This document shows, in pieces, positions 28,292 through 36,958 of a stretch of DNA of 55,091 nt. The stretch is from Tanticharoenia sakaeratensis NBRC 103193 (GTDB lineage Bacteria > Pseudomonadota > Alphaproteobacteria > Acetobacterales > Acetobacteraceae). Numbering within the stretch: the stretch's first letter is position 1; the number at the start of each line of letters is the position of its first letter. The stretch spans positions 1 to 55,091 of the forward strand of contig NZ_BALE01000029.1 in the NCBI RefSeq assembly GCF_000963885.1, read 5' to 3'. Both the position numbers and the translations under genes were made by a program. The notes beneath the pieces are model-generated. The model was not told where the DNA came from. It searched no databases and saw only the letters and a list, made by a program, of their open reading frames with translations.

Positions 28292-29287
28292 ATGTCCGAC
28301 GCCACCGAAACCCTCCCGGCGAAGGCCGACACGAGGGCCCCCGTCACCGTGCTGACCGGCTTTCTCGGCGCCGGCAAGACGACGCTCCTGAACCATATCC
28401 TGACTGCCGAACATGGCCGCAAATATGCTGTCGTGATCAACGAGTTCGGCGAACTCGGCGTGGACAACGACCTCGTGGTGGATGCCGACGAGGAAGTGTT
28501 CGAGATGAACAACGGCTGCATCTGCTGCACCGTGCGCGGCGATCTGATCCGCATTCTCGGCAGTCTCCTGCGCCGTCGCACGAAGTTCGACGGCATCATC
28601 CTGGAGACGACGGGACTCGCCGATCCGGCGCCCGTCGCCCAGACGTTCTTCGTGGACGAAAACCTGCGCGAGCGCGCGAAGCTCGATGCCGTCGTGACCG
28701 TGGTGGATGCCTACAACATCATTCAGACGCTGGAGGAAAGCCCTGAGGCCGTTCACCAGATCGCATTTGCTGACGTCATCGTCCTGAACAAGACCGATCT
28801 CGTGGACGATGCCGCGCGTGAGGCGATCATCGCGCGCATCCGTCGTATCAACGCAGCGGTGAAGATCGTCCCGGCCCAGCGCGGACAGGTGCCGATGGAC
28901 GAGATCCTCGATCGCGGCGGCTTCGATCTGCAGCGTGCACTGGCCACGATGCCGGATTTTCTGGAAAATACCGAACACAGCCACGAAGAGAACGTCACGA
29001 GCCTGTCGTTCTCGGTCGATCAGCCGCTCGACGCCGGGCGGTTCCAGGCCTGGATCGGCGCGCTCCTGCAGGAGCAGGGGCCGGATATCCTTCGCGCCAA
29101 GGGCATCCTGTCCTATGCGGGTGAAAACCGCCGCTTCGCCTTTCAGGCGGTCCACATGATGGCCGATGGCGATTTCGTGGCCCCATGGGGCGCGGATGAG
29201 CCGCGCACGTCGCGCCTCGTGTTGATCGGTCGCAATCTCAACCGTCCCCGCCTGCGCCGCGGCTTCGAGAGCTGCATCGCGGCATGA
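28292..29287 (+). CDS. COG0523 (CobW/YjiA/ZigA-type) metallochaperone GTPase
   Basis: A 331-residue G3E-family GTPase. The P-loop GFLGAGKTT lies at about residues 23-31. The metal-binding CxCC of this family is at 76-79 (NNGCICCTVRGD), the ETTGLADP switch at about 105-112, and the guanine-specificity motif NKTD at about 166-169. The C-terminal CobW_C domain follows. A short HSHEE near residue 235 may add metal ligands. Such proteins deliver Zn or other metals, for example under zinc limitation. Start ATG 28292 is preferred over the upstream TTG 28277. The stop overlaps the WD40 start by four bases, so the two are co-translated. Confidence 0.88.
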   Translation: MSDATETLPAKADTRAPVTVLTGFLGAGKTTLLNHILTAEHGRKYAVVINEFGELGVDNDLVVDADEEVFEMNNGCICCTVRGDLIRILGSLLRRRTKFDGIILETTGLADPAPVAQTFFVDENLRERAKLDAVVTVVDAYNIIQTLEESPEAVHQIAFADVIVLNKTDLVDDAAREAIIARIRRINAAVKIVPAQRGQVPMDEILDRGGFDLQRALATMPDFLENTEHSHEENVTSLSFSVDQPLDAGRFQAWIGALLQEQGPDILRAKGILSYAGENRRFAFQAVHMMADGDFVAPWGADEPRTSRLVLIGRNLNRPRLRRGFESCIAA

Positions 29288-30354
29288 GCGAGGCAGGCAC
29301 GATTTCGGGCCTCGGTCCCGAGCTTCTGGGTACACGCGGCGCCGAGACGCGCGTGGATGGTTTCGTCACCCATGCCGTGGCCTCGCGCGATGGCCTGACT
29401 GTTGCGGTCGCGACCGCCGAGGGCGACCTGTATCTGATTCCGCGCGACGGCCTGCGCGACCCGACGCAATGGCAGCGGATCGAGGCGCATGACGGAGCCG
29501 TGCTGGATCTCTGTGCCGATACGGGACCGGACGGGTTCCTCAGCGGCGGCGAAGACAGCCGCCTGCTGCGCACGGCATCGGACGGGACGGTCACGGAACT
29601 GCACCGAGGACGTCGCTGGGTGGATCGCGTCGCAAGCTTCGCGGGCAAGAGCGCAAAAGACAGCGTCGTCGCATTCTCGACAGGCAAGCAGGCCGAACTG
29701 CGCGATGCTGCGGGCAAGACGACGCTGAAGGTGCTGGAACATCCGTCCACCGTGACGGGGCTGGTTTTCGATGCGAAGGGCAAACGCATCGCGGCATCCC
29801 ACTACAACGGCGCATCGATGTGGTTCGTGCAGGCCAAGGTGGACACCGTGCGCGGTCTCGCCTGGAAGGGCAGCCATATCGGTGTTGCGATCCATCCGGG
29901 CGGCGACGCGCTGGTGACGTCCATGCAGGAGAACGACCTGCATGGTTGGCGCCTGTCGGACGGGCACAACATGCGCATGAGCGGCTATCCGCGCCAGGTG
30001 GCGTCCATCGGCTTCAGCCGCAATGGACGCTGGCTTGCAACGTCGGGCGCGGACGCGATCGTGCTGTGGCCGTTCTTCGGCGGCGGCCCGATGGGCAAGG
30101 CGCCGACCGAGCTTGCGCGCCTGCCCGGTGTGTTCTGCAGCCGGGTGGCGCCTCATCCGGTCGAGGACGTGATTGCGGCCGGGTTCGAAAACGGAATCGT
30201 GCTGATCGCCGAAATCGCATCCGAGCGCGTTCTGCCGTTGTGCGGTCCCGGGCGCGGCAAGGTCAGCGCGCTGTGCTTCACGCCACAGGGCGGGGCATTG
30301 GTGTTCGGCACGGAAGACGGCGTCATCGGCACGGTGGATCTCTCGGCACCGTAA
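29284..30354 (+). CDS. WD40-repeat protein paired with the COG0523 GTPase
   Basis: A 356-residue beta-propeller-like protein. Repeating blades can be seen as AHDGAVLDLCADTGPDGFLSGGEDSRLL, HPSTVTGLVFDAKGKRIAASHYNGASMWF, RQVASIGFSRNGRWLATSGADAIVLW, and GKVSALCFTPQGGALVFGTEDGVIGTVDL, about seven in all. There is no signal peptide. WD40 proteins are uncommon in ordinary bacterial operons, and pairing with COG0523 GTPases recurs in Alphaproteobacteria. A role as scaffold or client-recognition partner of the metallochaperone is inference. ATG 29284 overlaps the GTPase stop as ATGA. Confidence 0.82.
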   Translation: MSEAGTISGLGPELLGTRGAETRVDGFVTHAVASRDGLTVAVATAEGDLYLIPRDGLRDPTQWQRIEAHDGAVLDLCADTGPDGFLSGGEDSRLLRTASDGTVTELHRGRRWVDRVASFAGKSAKDSVVAFSTGKQAELRDAAGKTTLKVLEHPSTVTGLVFDAKGKRIAASHYNGASMWFVQAKVDTVRGLAWKGSHIGVAIHPGGDALVTSMQENDLHGWRLSDGHNMRMSGYPRQVASIGFSRNGRWLATSGADAIVLWPFFGGGPMGKAPTELARLPGVFCSRVAPHPVEDVIAAGFENGIVLIAEIASERVLPLCGPGRGKVSALCFTPQGGALVFGTEDGVIGTVDLSAP

Positions 30355-30377
30355 TCACAGGACAGGATGGGCAGGAC

Positions 30378-30977
30378 ATGATCACGCTCTATGGATTGCC
30401 GCTTTCGGGGCATACGCATCGGGTCGCGGCATTCCTGTCCATCCTCGGACTGGATCATGCGGTCGAGACGACCAGCGTGGATGCACCCGGGCTCCGCGCC
30501 CTGAACCCGCTGTGTCAGGTGCCGGTGCTGAAGGACGGCGACCTTGTGCTGTGCGACAGCAGCGCCATCCTCGTCTATCTCGCCAAGGCCTACGGCGCCG
30601 GCACGCAGTGGCTGCCGGAAGATCCGGTCGGGGCCGCCCATGTCCAGCGCTGGCTCTCCATCGCCGCCGGCGAGATCCGGCAGGGGCCCGCCGCCGCGCG
30701 CATGGTCGCACTGTTCGACAAGCCCGGCGAACCGGCTGATGCGATCGAGAAAGCGGCCGCGATCCTGGCATTCATGGATGCGTTCCTGCTGTCCACGCCG
30801 TTCCTTGCCGCAGATCATCCGACGATCGCCGATCTGGCCTGCTACGCCTATGTCGCCCGCGCCCCGGAAGGCCAAGTTTCGCTTGCACCCTATGCAAATG
30901 TGCAGGCGTGGATTGCGCGCGTAGAAGCGATCGAGGGCTTCCTGCCGATGCCATGGGCAGACGCCCACGGCGGCTAG
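30378..30977 (+). CDS. Glutathione S-transferase family protein
   Basis: A 199-residue cytosolic GST. The thioredoxin-like N-terminus (ITLYGLPLSGHTHRVAAFLSILGL) has a Ser in the catalytic region, the cis-Pro loop is NPLCQVPVLKDGD, and the glutathione-contact SSAILVYLA follows. The helical C-terminal domain contains the family's FLAADHPTIADLACYAY N-capping element. Start ATG 30378 is preceded by CAGGAC. It lies 23 bases after the WD40 gene and probably shares its operon, which would link thiol or metal stress to the COG0523 system. Confidence 0.88.
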   Translation: MITLYGLPLSGHTHRVAAFLSILGLDHAVETTSVDAPGLRALNPLCQVPVLKDGDLVLCDSSAILVYLAKAYGAGTQWLPEDPVGAAHVQRWLSIAAGEIRQGPAAARMVALFDKPGEPADAIEKAAAILAFMDAFLLSTPFLAADHPTIADLACYAYVARAPEGQVSLAPYANVQAWIARVEAIEGFLPMPWADAHGG

Positions 30978-31391
30978 AACGGGTCCGGACTTTTTCGTGT
31001 TCGAATGCGGATGAAACAGCGCGATCGCGGACGTTCCAGACCATTATCCCGCCGGACGTTCGAGCCCGGTGTTACCCTCTCTCGGTAGGCGGATCATCGA
31101 TCGAAAATTTTGAACTGATCCCTTCGAGCGCATTCAGAAAGAGGTGCCACCCGTGCCTCGAATAAATTCCGCCTGCGCGATCCAGCACGCGCCCCGCGCA
31201 CTGATATCACCCGATATCCGCCGGTTCGGGTTTTTCTAGGCATATGGGACCGCAACCCTGGGTTTCCCGACTTCGAGGGAAACCGGATTCAGACTGTGCC
31301 GCCCGGTACCGCCGCGTCCCATGGCTGGAAGGACGCCACAGGGCCTGCGGATGACAGCGCCAACCCGATGGTGAATGGCAAGCCTGGCCCC
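30978..31391. other. Noncoding stretch between convergent units
   Basis: About 410 bases between the GST gene and the ABC-F gene 3' end. No supportable frame, repeat or strong terminator was seen. Confidence 0.4.
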
Positions 31392-33017
31392 TCAGCCGCG
31401 CTTGCGTCGCTTCTCTTTCGCGGCAGCCTGCGACGGCGCGCTGGTGCCACCGCGCGCGCGATCCAGCACAAAGCGCGCGTAGTCGTCCATGTCTCCATCG
31501 AACGGGACGATCTTGTTGTCCGCCGCCAGCCAGAGCCGGTCGGCCACCAGTTCCATCAGCGAGCGGTCATGGGTGATGAGAATGACCGCGCCCTGGTAAT
31601 CGTTGAGCGCATCCAGCAGCGCCCGGCGGCTGTCGATATCGAGATGGTTCGTCGGTTCGTCGAGGATCAGGAGATGCGGCGCGTTCATCGCAACGATATT
31701 GAGCAGCAACCGGGCGCGCTCGCCGCCGGACAGGGCCTCGGCCACCGTGGACTGCTTCTCGAAATGGATGCCGAACTGTGCAAGCCTCGAGCGATGCGAC
31801 TGGTCACTGTCGAGCGGCCGGGCCTCGCGCATGATGTCGAGCGCCGTCATGCTGGGATCGAGCGCCTCGATCTGGTGCTGGTGGAACCAGCCCACCTCCA
31901 TCCGCGACGACCGGCTCATCAGGCCGGAGCGGGCCTGCAACGCACCTGCCACCAGCTTGGCGAAGGTTGACTTGCCAGCACCGTTGACGCCCAGCAGGCC
32001 GATGCGGTCGTCCACGTCCAGCCGCAGATCGAGATCGCGCAGGATTGCCGGATCATCGCCATAGCCGACCTCGACATGCTCGAGGCGCAGCAGCGGCGGC
32101 GCCAGCGGCCGGGGCGGCGAGGGGAGGATGAAAGGCGAGACGCCCGCCTCGATCGTCGTTTCGACCGGGGCGAGCTTGGCCAGCCGCTTGACGCGGCTCT
32201 GCGCCTGCGCGGCCTTGGCGGCCGAAGCCTTGAAGCGATCGACGAAGGACTGCAGATGCGCGCGCTCGGCCTCCTGCTTGGCGCGTGTCGCGCTCTGCAG
32301 GCGGATCTTTTCGGCGCGCTGCTGCTCGAAGCTGTCGTAACCGCCGGTGTAGAGTTCCAGCTTGCCTTCCGCGACATGCAGGGTGAAATCGACGGAGTTG
32401 TTCAGCAACTCGCGGTCATGGCTGATGATCAGCGCGGAGTGCGGATATCGCGCAAGCCGCGCCTCCAGCCACAGTGCGCCTTCAAGATCGAGATAGTTCG
32501 TCGGCTCGTCTAGAAGCAGCAGATCGGGGGCGGCGAACAGGGCGGCCGCGAGCGCCACGCGCATCCGCCAGCCGCCCGAGAACTCCGCCATCGGCCGGTC
32601 GAGATCCTCGGTCGAGAAGCCGAGCCCGTTCAGAATCTCGGCCGCCCGCGCCGGAGCTGCATCGGCGTCGATCTCGATCAGGCGCATCCAGATATCGCCC
32701 ATGCGCTCCGGATCGGCGGTCTCCAGCTCCGCCATCAGGGTCGCGCGCTCGGTATCCGCCTCAAGAATGGTCTCGATCAGGCTGACGGGTGTCGCGGGAT
32801 GCTCCTGATCGACCGCGGCCACGCGGGCGGCCTTCGGAATGCTGATATCGCCGCCGTCCGGCTGCAACTCGCCCTTGATCAGCTTGAACAGCGTCGACTT
32901 GCCGACGCCGTTGCGCCCGACCAGCGCCACCTTGGACGGGTTCGGCAGCGTGACGCTGGCCCGGTCGAAGAACTTGCGTCCCCAGGCGTTGAAAGTCAGG
33001 GCGTCGATCTGAAGCAT
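31392..33017 (-). CDS. ABC-F family ATPase (YheS/Uup-like)
   Basis: A 541-residue soluble protein with two ABC domains and no membrane segments. Walker A motifs are GRNGVGKST and GVNGAGKST, and signatures are FSGGWRMRVALAAALF and LSGGERARLLLNIV. Walker B segments read LLLLDEPTNYLDLEG and LLILDEPTNHLDID. Between the domains is the basic P-site tRNA-interacting linker (HLQSFVDRFKASAAKAAQAQSRVKRLAKL). The order and motifs match E. coli YheS, but the long C-terminal coiled coil of YheS is reduced to a short basic tail. ABC-F proteins act on the ribosome to resolve stalled translation. Start ATG 33017 (MLQIDALTF) is chosen; the upstream 96 codons lack homology. Confidence 0.9.
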   Translation of the reverse strand: MLQIDALTFNAWGRKFFDRASVTLPNPSKVALVGRNGVGKSTLFKLIKGELQPDGGDISIPKAARVAAVDQEHPATPVSLIETILEADTERATLMAELETADPERMGDIWMRLIEIDADAAPARAAEILNGLGFSTEDLDRPMAEFSGGWRMRVALAAALFAAPDLLLLDEPTNYLDLEGALWLEARLARYPHSALIISHDRELLNNSVDFTLHVAEGKLELYTGGYDSFEQQRAEKIRLQSATRAKQEAERAHLQSFVDRFKASAAKAAQAQSRVKRLAKLAPVETTIEAGVSPFILPSPPRPLAPPLLRLEHVEVGYGDDPAILRDLDLRLDVDDRIGLLGVNGAGKSTFAKLVAGALQARSGLMSRSSRMEVGWFHQHQIEALDPSMTALDIMREARPLDSDQSHRSRLAQFGIHFEKQSTVAEALSGGERARLLLNIVAMNAPHLLILDEPTNHLDIDSRRALLDALNDYQGAVILITHDRSLMELVADRLWLAADNKIVPFDGDMDDYARFVLDRARGGTSAPSQAAAKEKRRKRG

Positions 33018-33354
33018 GCGGTCCGGGTCCCGGGCGTGTGAGGGCAGCCGCCCGTCATGGACCAGAACGGCAGCGTGGGACAATGCCGCAATGGGAGCGG
33101 ATCGCGGGAATCGGCGGTCACGGTCCCGATTCCCCGCTCGATCGATGCGACATCCGCTTCGTGCCGAGCGTAACCTGCGATGTTTGTTACGGTAGCGACG
33201 CAACGGTCTCCGCAGGCAGGGACAACGCAATGTCGGGTCTTCAGCCAAATTCTCGGGCAGCGCATGTGGACGGACAGGGCCTTGCCGGACGTTGGCGAAT
33301 CCCACAGCGCCCTGCGGATCGCGCGGCGTGCAGAGACCCGTTATGATCCGCCAA
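33018..33354. other. Intergenic region between divergent ABC-F gene and XRE pseudogene
   Basis: About 340 bases with no supportable gene. It presumably contains the ABC-F promoter on the minus strand. Confidence 0.35.
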
Positions 33355-34027
33355 TGCTGAAGAAACCGTCACCCGATCAGCGTCGTGAACTGGGCTCGTT
33401 TCTCTCCAGTCGGCGAGCGGGTCTGTAGCCGGCGAGTTGGGGTTTCCGGCGAGCCCGTGTTGAACGCCGGGACTGCGTCGCGAGGAGGTGGCGGTGCTCG
33501 CGGGCGTGAGCGTCAGTCGGTAAATTTGGCTGGAGCAGGGTCGCGATATCCAGCCTTCAACCGACGCGCTGCGGCGGATCGCCGGGGTTCTCAAACTCGA
33601 TCGGGTCGAATCCGCCCATCTTTTCGCCCTGCCCGCGCGTGAGGCTCTTCCAGCCGAAACAGGTGGGAAGCGCAGCGACGGCCTGAGTATGCTCGTTCGC
33701 GCCATCGATCCCATTCCGGCCTATGTTCGCAACACGCGGCTCGACATCCTGACCTGGAATGACGCGATCGCGGACCTGTTCGTCGACTACGGATCTCTGC
33801 AACCGCATGAACGCAACACGTTGCGCCTGCTGTTCGTCTATCGACCCTATCGGACCCTGATTCGAGACTGGGAGCAGATGTCGTGCTGCATGATCTCGAC
33901 ATTTCGCGCCGCCCGCGTTCAGGCGGCGGACAAGCGTCCATTCGACAGTCTGGTCGAGGAGCTTTCCGAGCTGAGCCCGGAGTTTAGCGACTGGTGGCAG
34001 GATCTGGACGTGAAAGGCTTTGATTGA
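33355..34027 (+). pseudogene. Broken XRE/MmyB-like transcriptional regulator
   Basis: Remains of a helix-turn-helix regulator of the type with an MmyB-like ligand domain. ATG 33355 gives MLKKPSPDQRRELGSFLSSRRAGL before TAG at about 33424. The reading then shifts frame: TPGLRREEVAVLAGVSVSR, stop, IWLEQGRDIQPSTDALRRIAGVLKLDRVESAHLFAL continues, with in-frame stops at 33461 (TGA) and near 33521 (TAA). In intact relatives the second stop falls in SWYTWLEQG. The C-terminal domain is open from 33689 (RAIDPIPAYVRNTRLDILTWNDAIADLF...DWWQDLDVKGFD), then diverges. One frameshift plus two nonsense codons mean it is almost certainly dead. Confidence 0.85.
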
Positions 34028-34216
34028 GGGAATTCCGGTCGCGGCGTCGTGAAAAAGAGCGGCTACGGGCGTGAACTGTCACATTTCGGCCTGCGCGAAT
34101 TCACCAGTGCCCAAATCGTATGGGCAAAAACCGTCGGCTGATCGAAGTCACTGCGAACCGCCGTGGCCCGGCGGTTTGCTTGCATTCCGCGCTTTACCTT
34201 TCCCGGAAGGAAACTC

Positions 34217-34414
34217 TTGTCCGACCATAGCAACAGCCCTGTGCTGCATTCCGTCATCGTAGGCGGCTTGCGGCTGAAGAACCATATCGTCATGGCCCTG
34301 ATGACCCGCAGCTGTTTCGACGCCGCCGGCGTGCCGCCCGATTACGCTGCCGATTATTATGCCCAGCGCTTCCGAAAGCAATGGACCCCGATTGAACGAC
34401 CAAGTTGCGGGTAG
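34217..34414 (+). pseudogene. Truncated Old Yellow Enzyme (NADH:flavin oxidoreductase)
   Basis: A TTG start at 34217, after GGAAGGAAA, opens a frame whose first 50 codons are clearly an Old Yellow Enzyme N-terminus: LHSVIVGGLRLKNHIVMALMTRSCFDAAGVPPDYAADYYAQR. After about 34371 the similarity stops abruptly and the frame ends at 34414. Intact members have about 360 residues, so some 85 percent is missing. The canonical MAPMTR is here MALMTR. The sharp break suggests a deletion or recombination junction at about 34371. Confidence 0.8.
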
Positions 34415-34623
34415 AAGCAGTCGAGCCGCTGTCGGCACGAAGCCTGCAGTCGTAATCGAGGGTGGAAAATAAAGGATCAGCTTTGAAGAAAATTAACTGT
34501 TGCAGATGGCTGTCTCCCGCCAGTTGAGACGTGATCCGATCCTGTCCTCCGGGCATCCCGCTCGTGGCGGCTGAGCGGCGACGCTGAGGACGGATCGTTC
34601 ACTTCACGGACGCCGATGTATCG
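34415..34623. other. Noncoding sequence after the truncated gene
   Basis: About 210 bases between the broken flavin oxidoreductase and the 3' end of the methionine synthase gene. It shows no recognised insertion-sequence end or gene. Confidence 0.35.
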
Positions 34624-35652
34624 TTATGCCGCGAGCTCCCGGCGGACGATTTCCGCGCCCGCGGTCAGGGCTTCGAGCTTACCGCGTGCGACATGGCGCG
34701 GCAGCGGTGCCATGCCGCAATTGGTGCAGGGGAAAAGCTTGTCGGCGTCCACGAACCGGAGTGCGTTGCGCAGGGTCTTGGCCACCTCCGCCGGGGACTC
34801 GATGATCTCGCTGGCGACGTCGATGGCGCCCACCATTACCTTCTTGCCTCGCACGAGCTCGATCAGATCCATCGGAACACGAGAGTTTTGGCATTCGAGG
34901 GAGATCATGCCGATGCCCGATTCCCGGAGTCTGGGGAAGATGGCTTCGTACTGACGCCACTCGGAGCCGAGGGTCTTCTTCCAGTCCGTGTTGGCCTTGA
35001 TGCCGTAACCGTAACAGATATGGACGGCGGTATCGCAGCTGAGCCCTTCGATCGCCCTCTCCAGGGCGGCGATCCCCCAATCGTTCACCTCGTCGAAGAA
35101 CACGTTGAAGGCGGGCTCGTCGAACTGGATGATGTCGATGCCGGCCGCTTCGAGCTCCCGCGCTTCCTGATTGAGGATCGTCGCGAACTCCCAGGCGAGT
35201 TTCTCACGGCTCTTGTAGTGAGCGTCGTAGAGCGTATCGATCATCGTCATGGGACCGGGGAGAGCCCATTTGATCGGAGCCTTGGTCTGTCGGCGGAGGA
35301 AGGCGGCATCCTCGACGAAGACGGGCTTCTCGCGGGTGACCGGACCGACGACCGTCGGAACGCTCGCATCGTAGCGATCCCGTATCCTGACGGTCTCTCG
35401 CTTCTCGAAATCGACACCGCCGAGATGTTCGATGAACGTCGTCACGAAGTGCTGACGCGTCTGTTCGCCGTCGCTGACGATATCGATGCCCGCGAGCTGT
35501 TGCTCCATCAGGGCCACGCGGAGCGCGTCCCGCTTGCCGTCGATCAGTTCCTGGCCGTGCAGTTTCCAGGGCGACCAGAGTTTTTCGGGCTGCGCGAGCC
35601 AGGAAGGCTTTGGCAAACTGCCGGCGGTGGATGTCGGAAGTAGGGTGTTCAT
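34624..35652 (-). CDS. mesD: Folate-independent core methionine synthase, MesD-like
   Basis: A 342-residue protein equal to the catalytic C-terminal half of cobalamin-independent MetE, lacking the N-terminal folate-binding half. The zinc site can be read as H211 and C213 (HICYGYG), E253 (SLECQNS) and C312 (PCTNCGMAPLP), matching H641, C643, E665 and C726 of E. coli MetE. Other landmarks are STAGSLPKP, VSDGEQTRQHF, ALPGPMTM and QFDEPAF. It should methylate homocysteine to methionine. The DUF1852 gene 33 bases upstream identifies the MesD family, described as needing DUF1852 and oxygen rather than methyl-folate or B12 (established knowledge). The methyl donor is not evident from sequence. A MetR-like regulator lies farther upstream. 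Confidence 0.88.
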   Translation of the reverse strand: MNTLLPTSTAGSLPKPSWLAQPEKLWSPWKLHGQELIDGKRDALRVALMEQQLAGIDIVSDGEQTRQHFVTTFIEHLGGVDFEKRETVRIRDRYDASVPTVVGPVTREKPVFVEDAAFLRRQTKAPIKWALPGPMTMIDTLYDAHYKSREKLAWEFATILNQEARELEAAGIDIIQFDEPAFNVFFDEVNDWGIAALERAIEGLSCDTAVHICYGYGIKANTDWKKTLGSEWRQYEAIFPRLRESGIGMISLECQNSRVPMDLIELVRGKKVMVGAIDVASEIIESPAEVAKTLRNALRFVDADKLFPCTNCGMAPLPRHVARGKLEALTAGAEIVRRELAA

Positions 35653-35685
35653 GAGGCCTATTTCTCTAGGGTTCGGGTTCGCGTA

Positions 35686-36660
35686 TCAGTCCTGTCGGAC
35701 GGACCAGTGCGTGAGCAGCGTCCGATAGGGCGCGATGAAGTTCTTCTCGGCATATCGTCCTTGTGCGACAGCGAGATGACGGCGCTCCTCGCGGTCATAG
35801 ACGATCCGGGTAAGGGAGTGATCCTGATGCTCGAGGCTGGGCTGGAAGTGCAGGCCTGCCGGGGAATTGGCGTTGTAGATTTCGGGGCGGTAAATCTTCT
35901 GGAACGTCTCCATCGTGCTGATCGTGCCGACGAGTTCGAGAGTAGTGTAGTCGTTCAGAAGGTCGCCGAAGAAATAGAACGCCAGAGGCGCGGCGCTGTT
36001 ATCGGGCATGAAATAACGAGCCTGCATACCCATCTTTCGGAAATACGCCTCGGTCAAGGACGTGTCCTCCGTTCGGTATTCCACGCCCAGGACCGGATGG
36101 CGGTTTTCCGTTCGCCGATAGGTCTTGTCGTGCGAGACGCTCAGGCAGATCACGGGGGGCTTCGCGGAATGCTCTGCATACGCCTTCGAGTTGATGAAGC
36201 GTTTGAATATCTTGCCATGCAGGTCGCCGAAATCGCCTGGAATGCTGTATTCGGAGCGCCCCTTGTTGTGCGCGGGCAGAACGATGCTGAAATCGTAGTC
36301 GCGGACATAGGATGAGAAATTATTCCCGACGATCCCTTCGATCCGCTTGTTGCGCTTTTTGTCGATGATAGACGTCTTTAGCATTTCGATCACGGGGAAG
36401 GCATCACCGGTGCCTTCGTGCTCCATTTCGACCGAGATGATTTCAAGCTCTATTGCATACCGATCGCTGTCAGGATTGTCCCAGGATGCCAGCGCATTGC
36501 AGCGATTATCGATCATCTGCAATGCGTTGCGCAGGTTTTCCCTGCGGCTTTCGCCCCGGGCCAGATTCGCGAAATTAGTCGTCGCGCGCGTGTTCTCGCC
36601 GGGCTGATAATCCTCGTCGAAACGAACGCTCTTCACCGAGAATGCGAAGTCTGTGCTCAT
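35686..36660 (-). CDS. mesX: DUF1852 protein, MesX-like partner of the methionine synthase
   Basis: A 324-residue protein of family DUF1852, beginning MSTDFAFSVKSVRFDEDYQPGENTRATTNFANLARGESRRENLRNALQMIDNRCNALA. It has no signal peptide, membrane helix or familiar cofactor motif. It is rich in conserved polar and aromatic stretches (VGNNFSSYVRDYDFSIVLPAHNKGRSEYSIPGDFGDLHGKIF). The family is required, with oxygen, for MesD methionine synthase activity, probably by generating or presenting the methyl group; the chemistry is not known to me. Start ATG 36660 follows AAAGG; the 30 codons upstream look noncoding. It precedes mesD by 33 bases, so they form one operon. Confidence 0.88.
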   Translation of the reverse strand: MSTDFAFSVKSVRFDEDYQPGENTRATTNFANLARGESRRENLRNALQMIDNRCNALASWDNPDSDRYAIELEIISVEMEHEGTGDAFPVIEMLKTSIIDKKRNKRIEGIVGNNFSSYVRDYDFSIVLPAHNKGRSEYSIPGDFGDLHGKIFKRFINSKAYAEHSAKPPVICLSVSHDKTYRRTENRHPVLGVEYRTEDTSLTEAYFRKMGMQARYFMPDNSAAPLAFYFFGDLLNDYTTLELVGTISTMETFQKIYRPEIYNANSPAGLHFQPSLEHQDHSLTRIVYDREERRHLAVAQGRYAEKNFIAPYRTLLTHWSVRQD

Positions 36661-36958
36661 CGTGCCTTTGCGTCCCCGATTGCTTGAAGTGAAGACTGAT
36701 CTGCGTGCCCTGGACAGTTTTACCCAAGGCCTTACTCCTGCCGGCACCACCGAGGATGGTCCTCATGACGTCATGTGCCGAGCGTTCGCCCGACATATGC
36801 TTGAGTCGAACCATGATTAAAAATGACTTTATCTCATCGCTACGTGACATGGTGTCATCGATCAACCGCTCCACCCAGGGTGTCGGGCGCGACGGTGCCT
36901 GTCGTCCCGCTTGCCTCGGACGAAGCGGCAGCAGGTCGACGTCCAGTCCGACGGCGGT
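36661..36958. other. Leader/promoter region of mesX-mesD
   Basis: About 300 bases between the MetR-like gene and mesX. A 99-codon minus-strand frame overlaps mesX out of phase and looks noncoding. Inspection found no match to SAM-II or SAH riboswitch consensus. A TGACGTCA palindrome occurs at 36767-36774. Confidence 0.35.

Noticed and set aside
30153-30968. 271-codon minus-strand frame opposite the GST gene
   Set aside because: It is a shadow; the GST protein on the plus strand is unmistakable.
34153-34179. Hairpin (AACCGCC/GGCGGTT) before the truncated flavin oxidoreductase
   Set aside because: It is a real inverted repeat but has no T run and lies among decayed genes; function cannot be argued.
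36661-36900. Possible SAM or SAH riboswitch before mesX
   Set aside because: The region was read on the minus strand for conserved cores and stems; none matched, so no riboswitch is claimed. A covariance-model scan would settle it.
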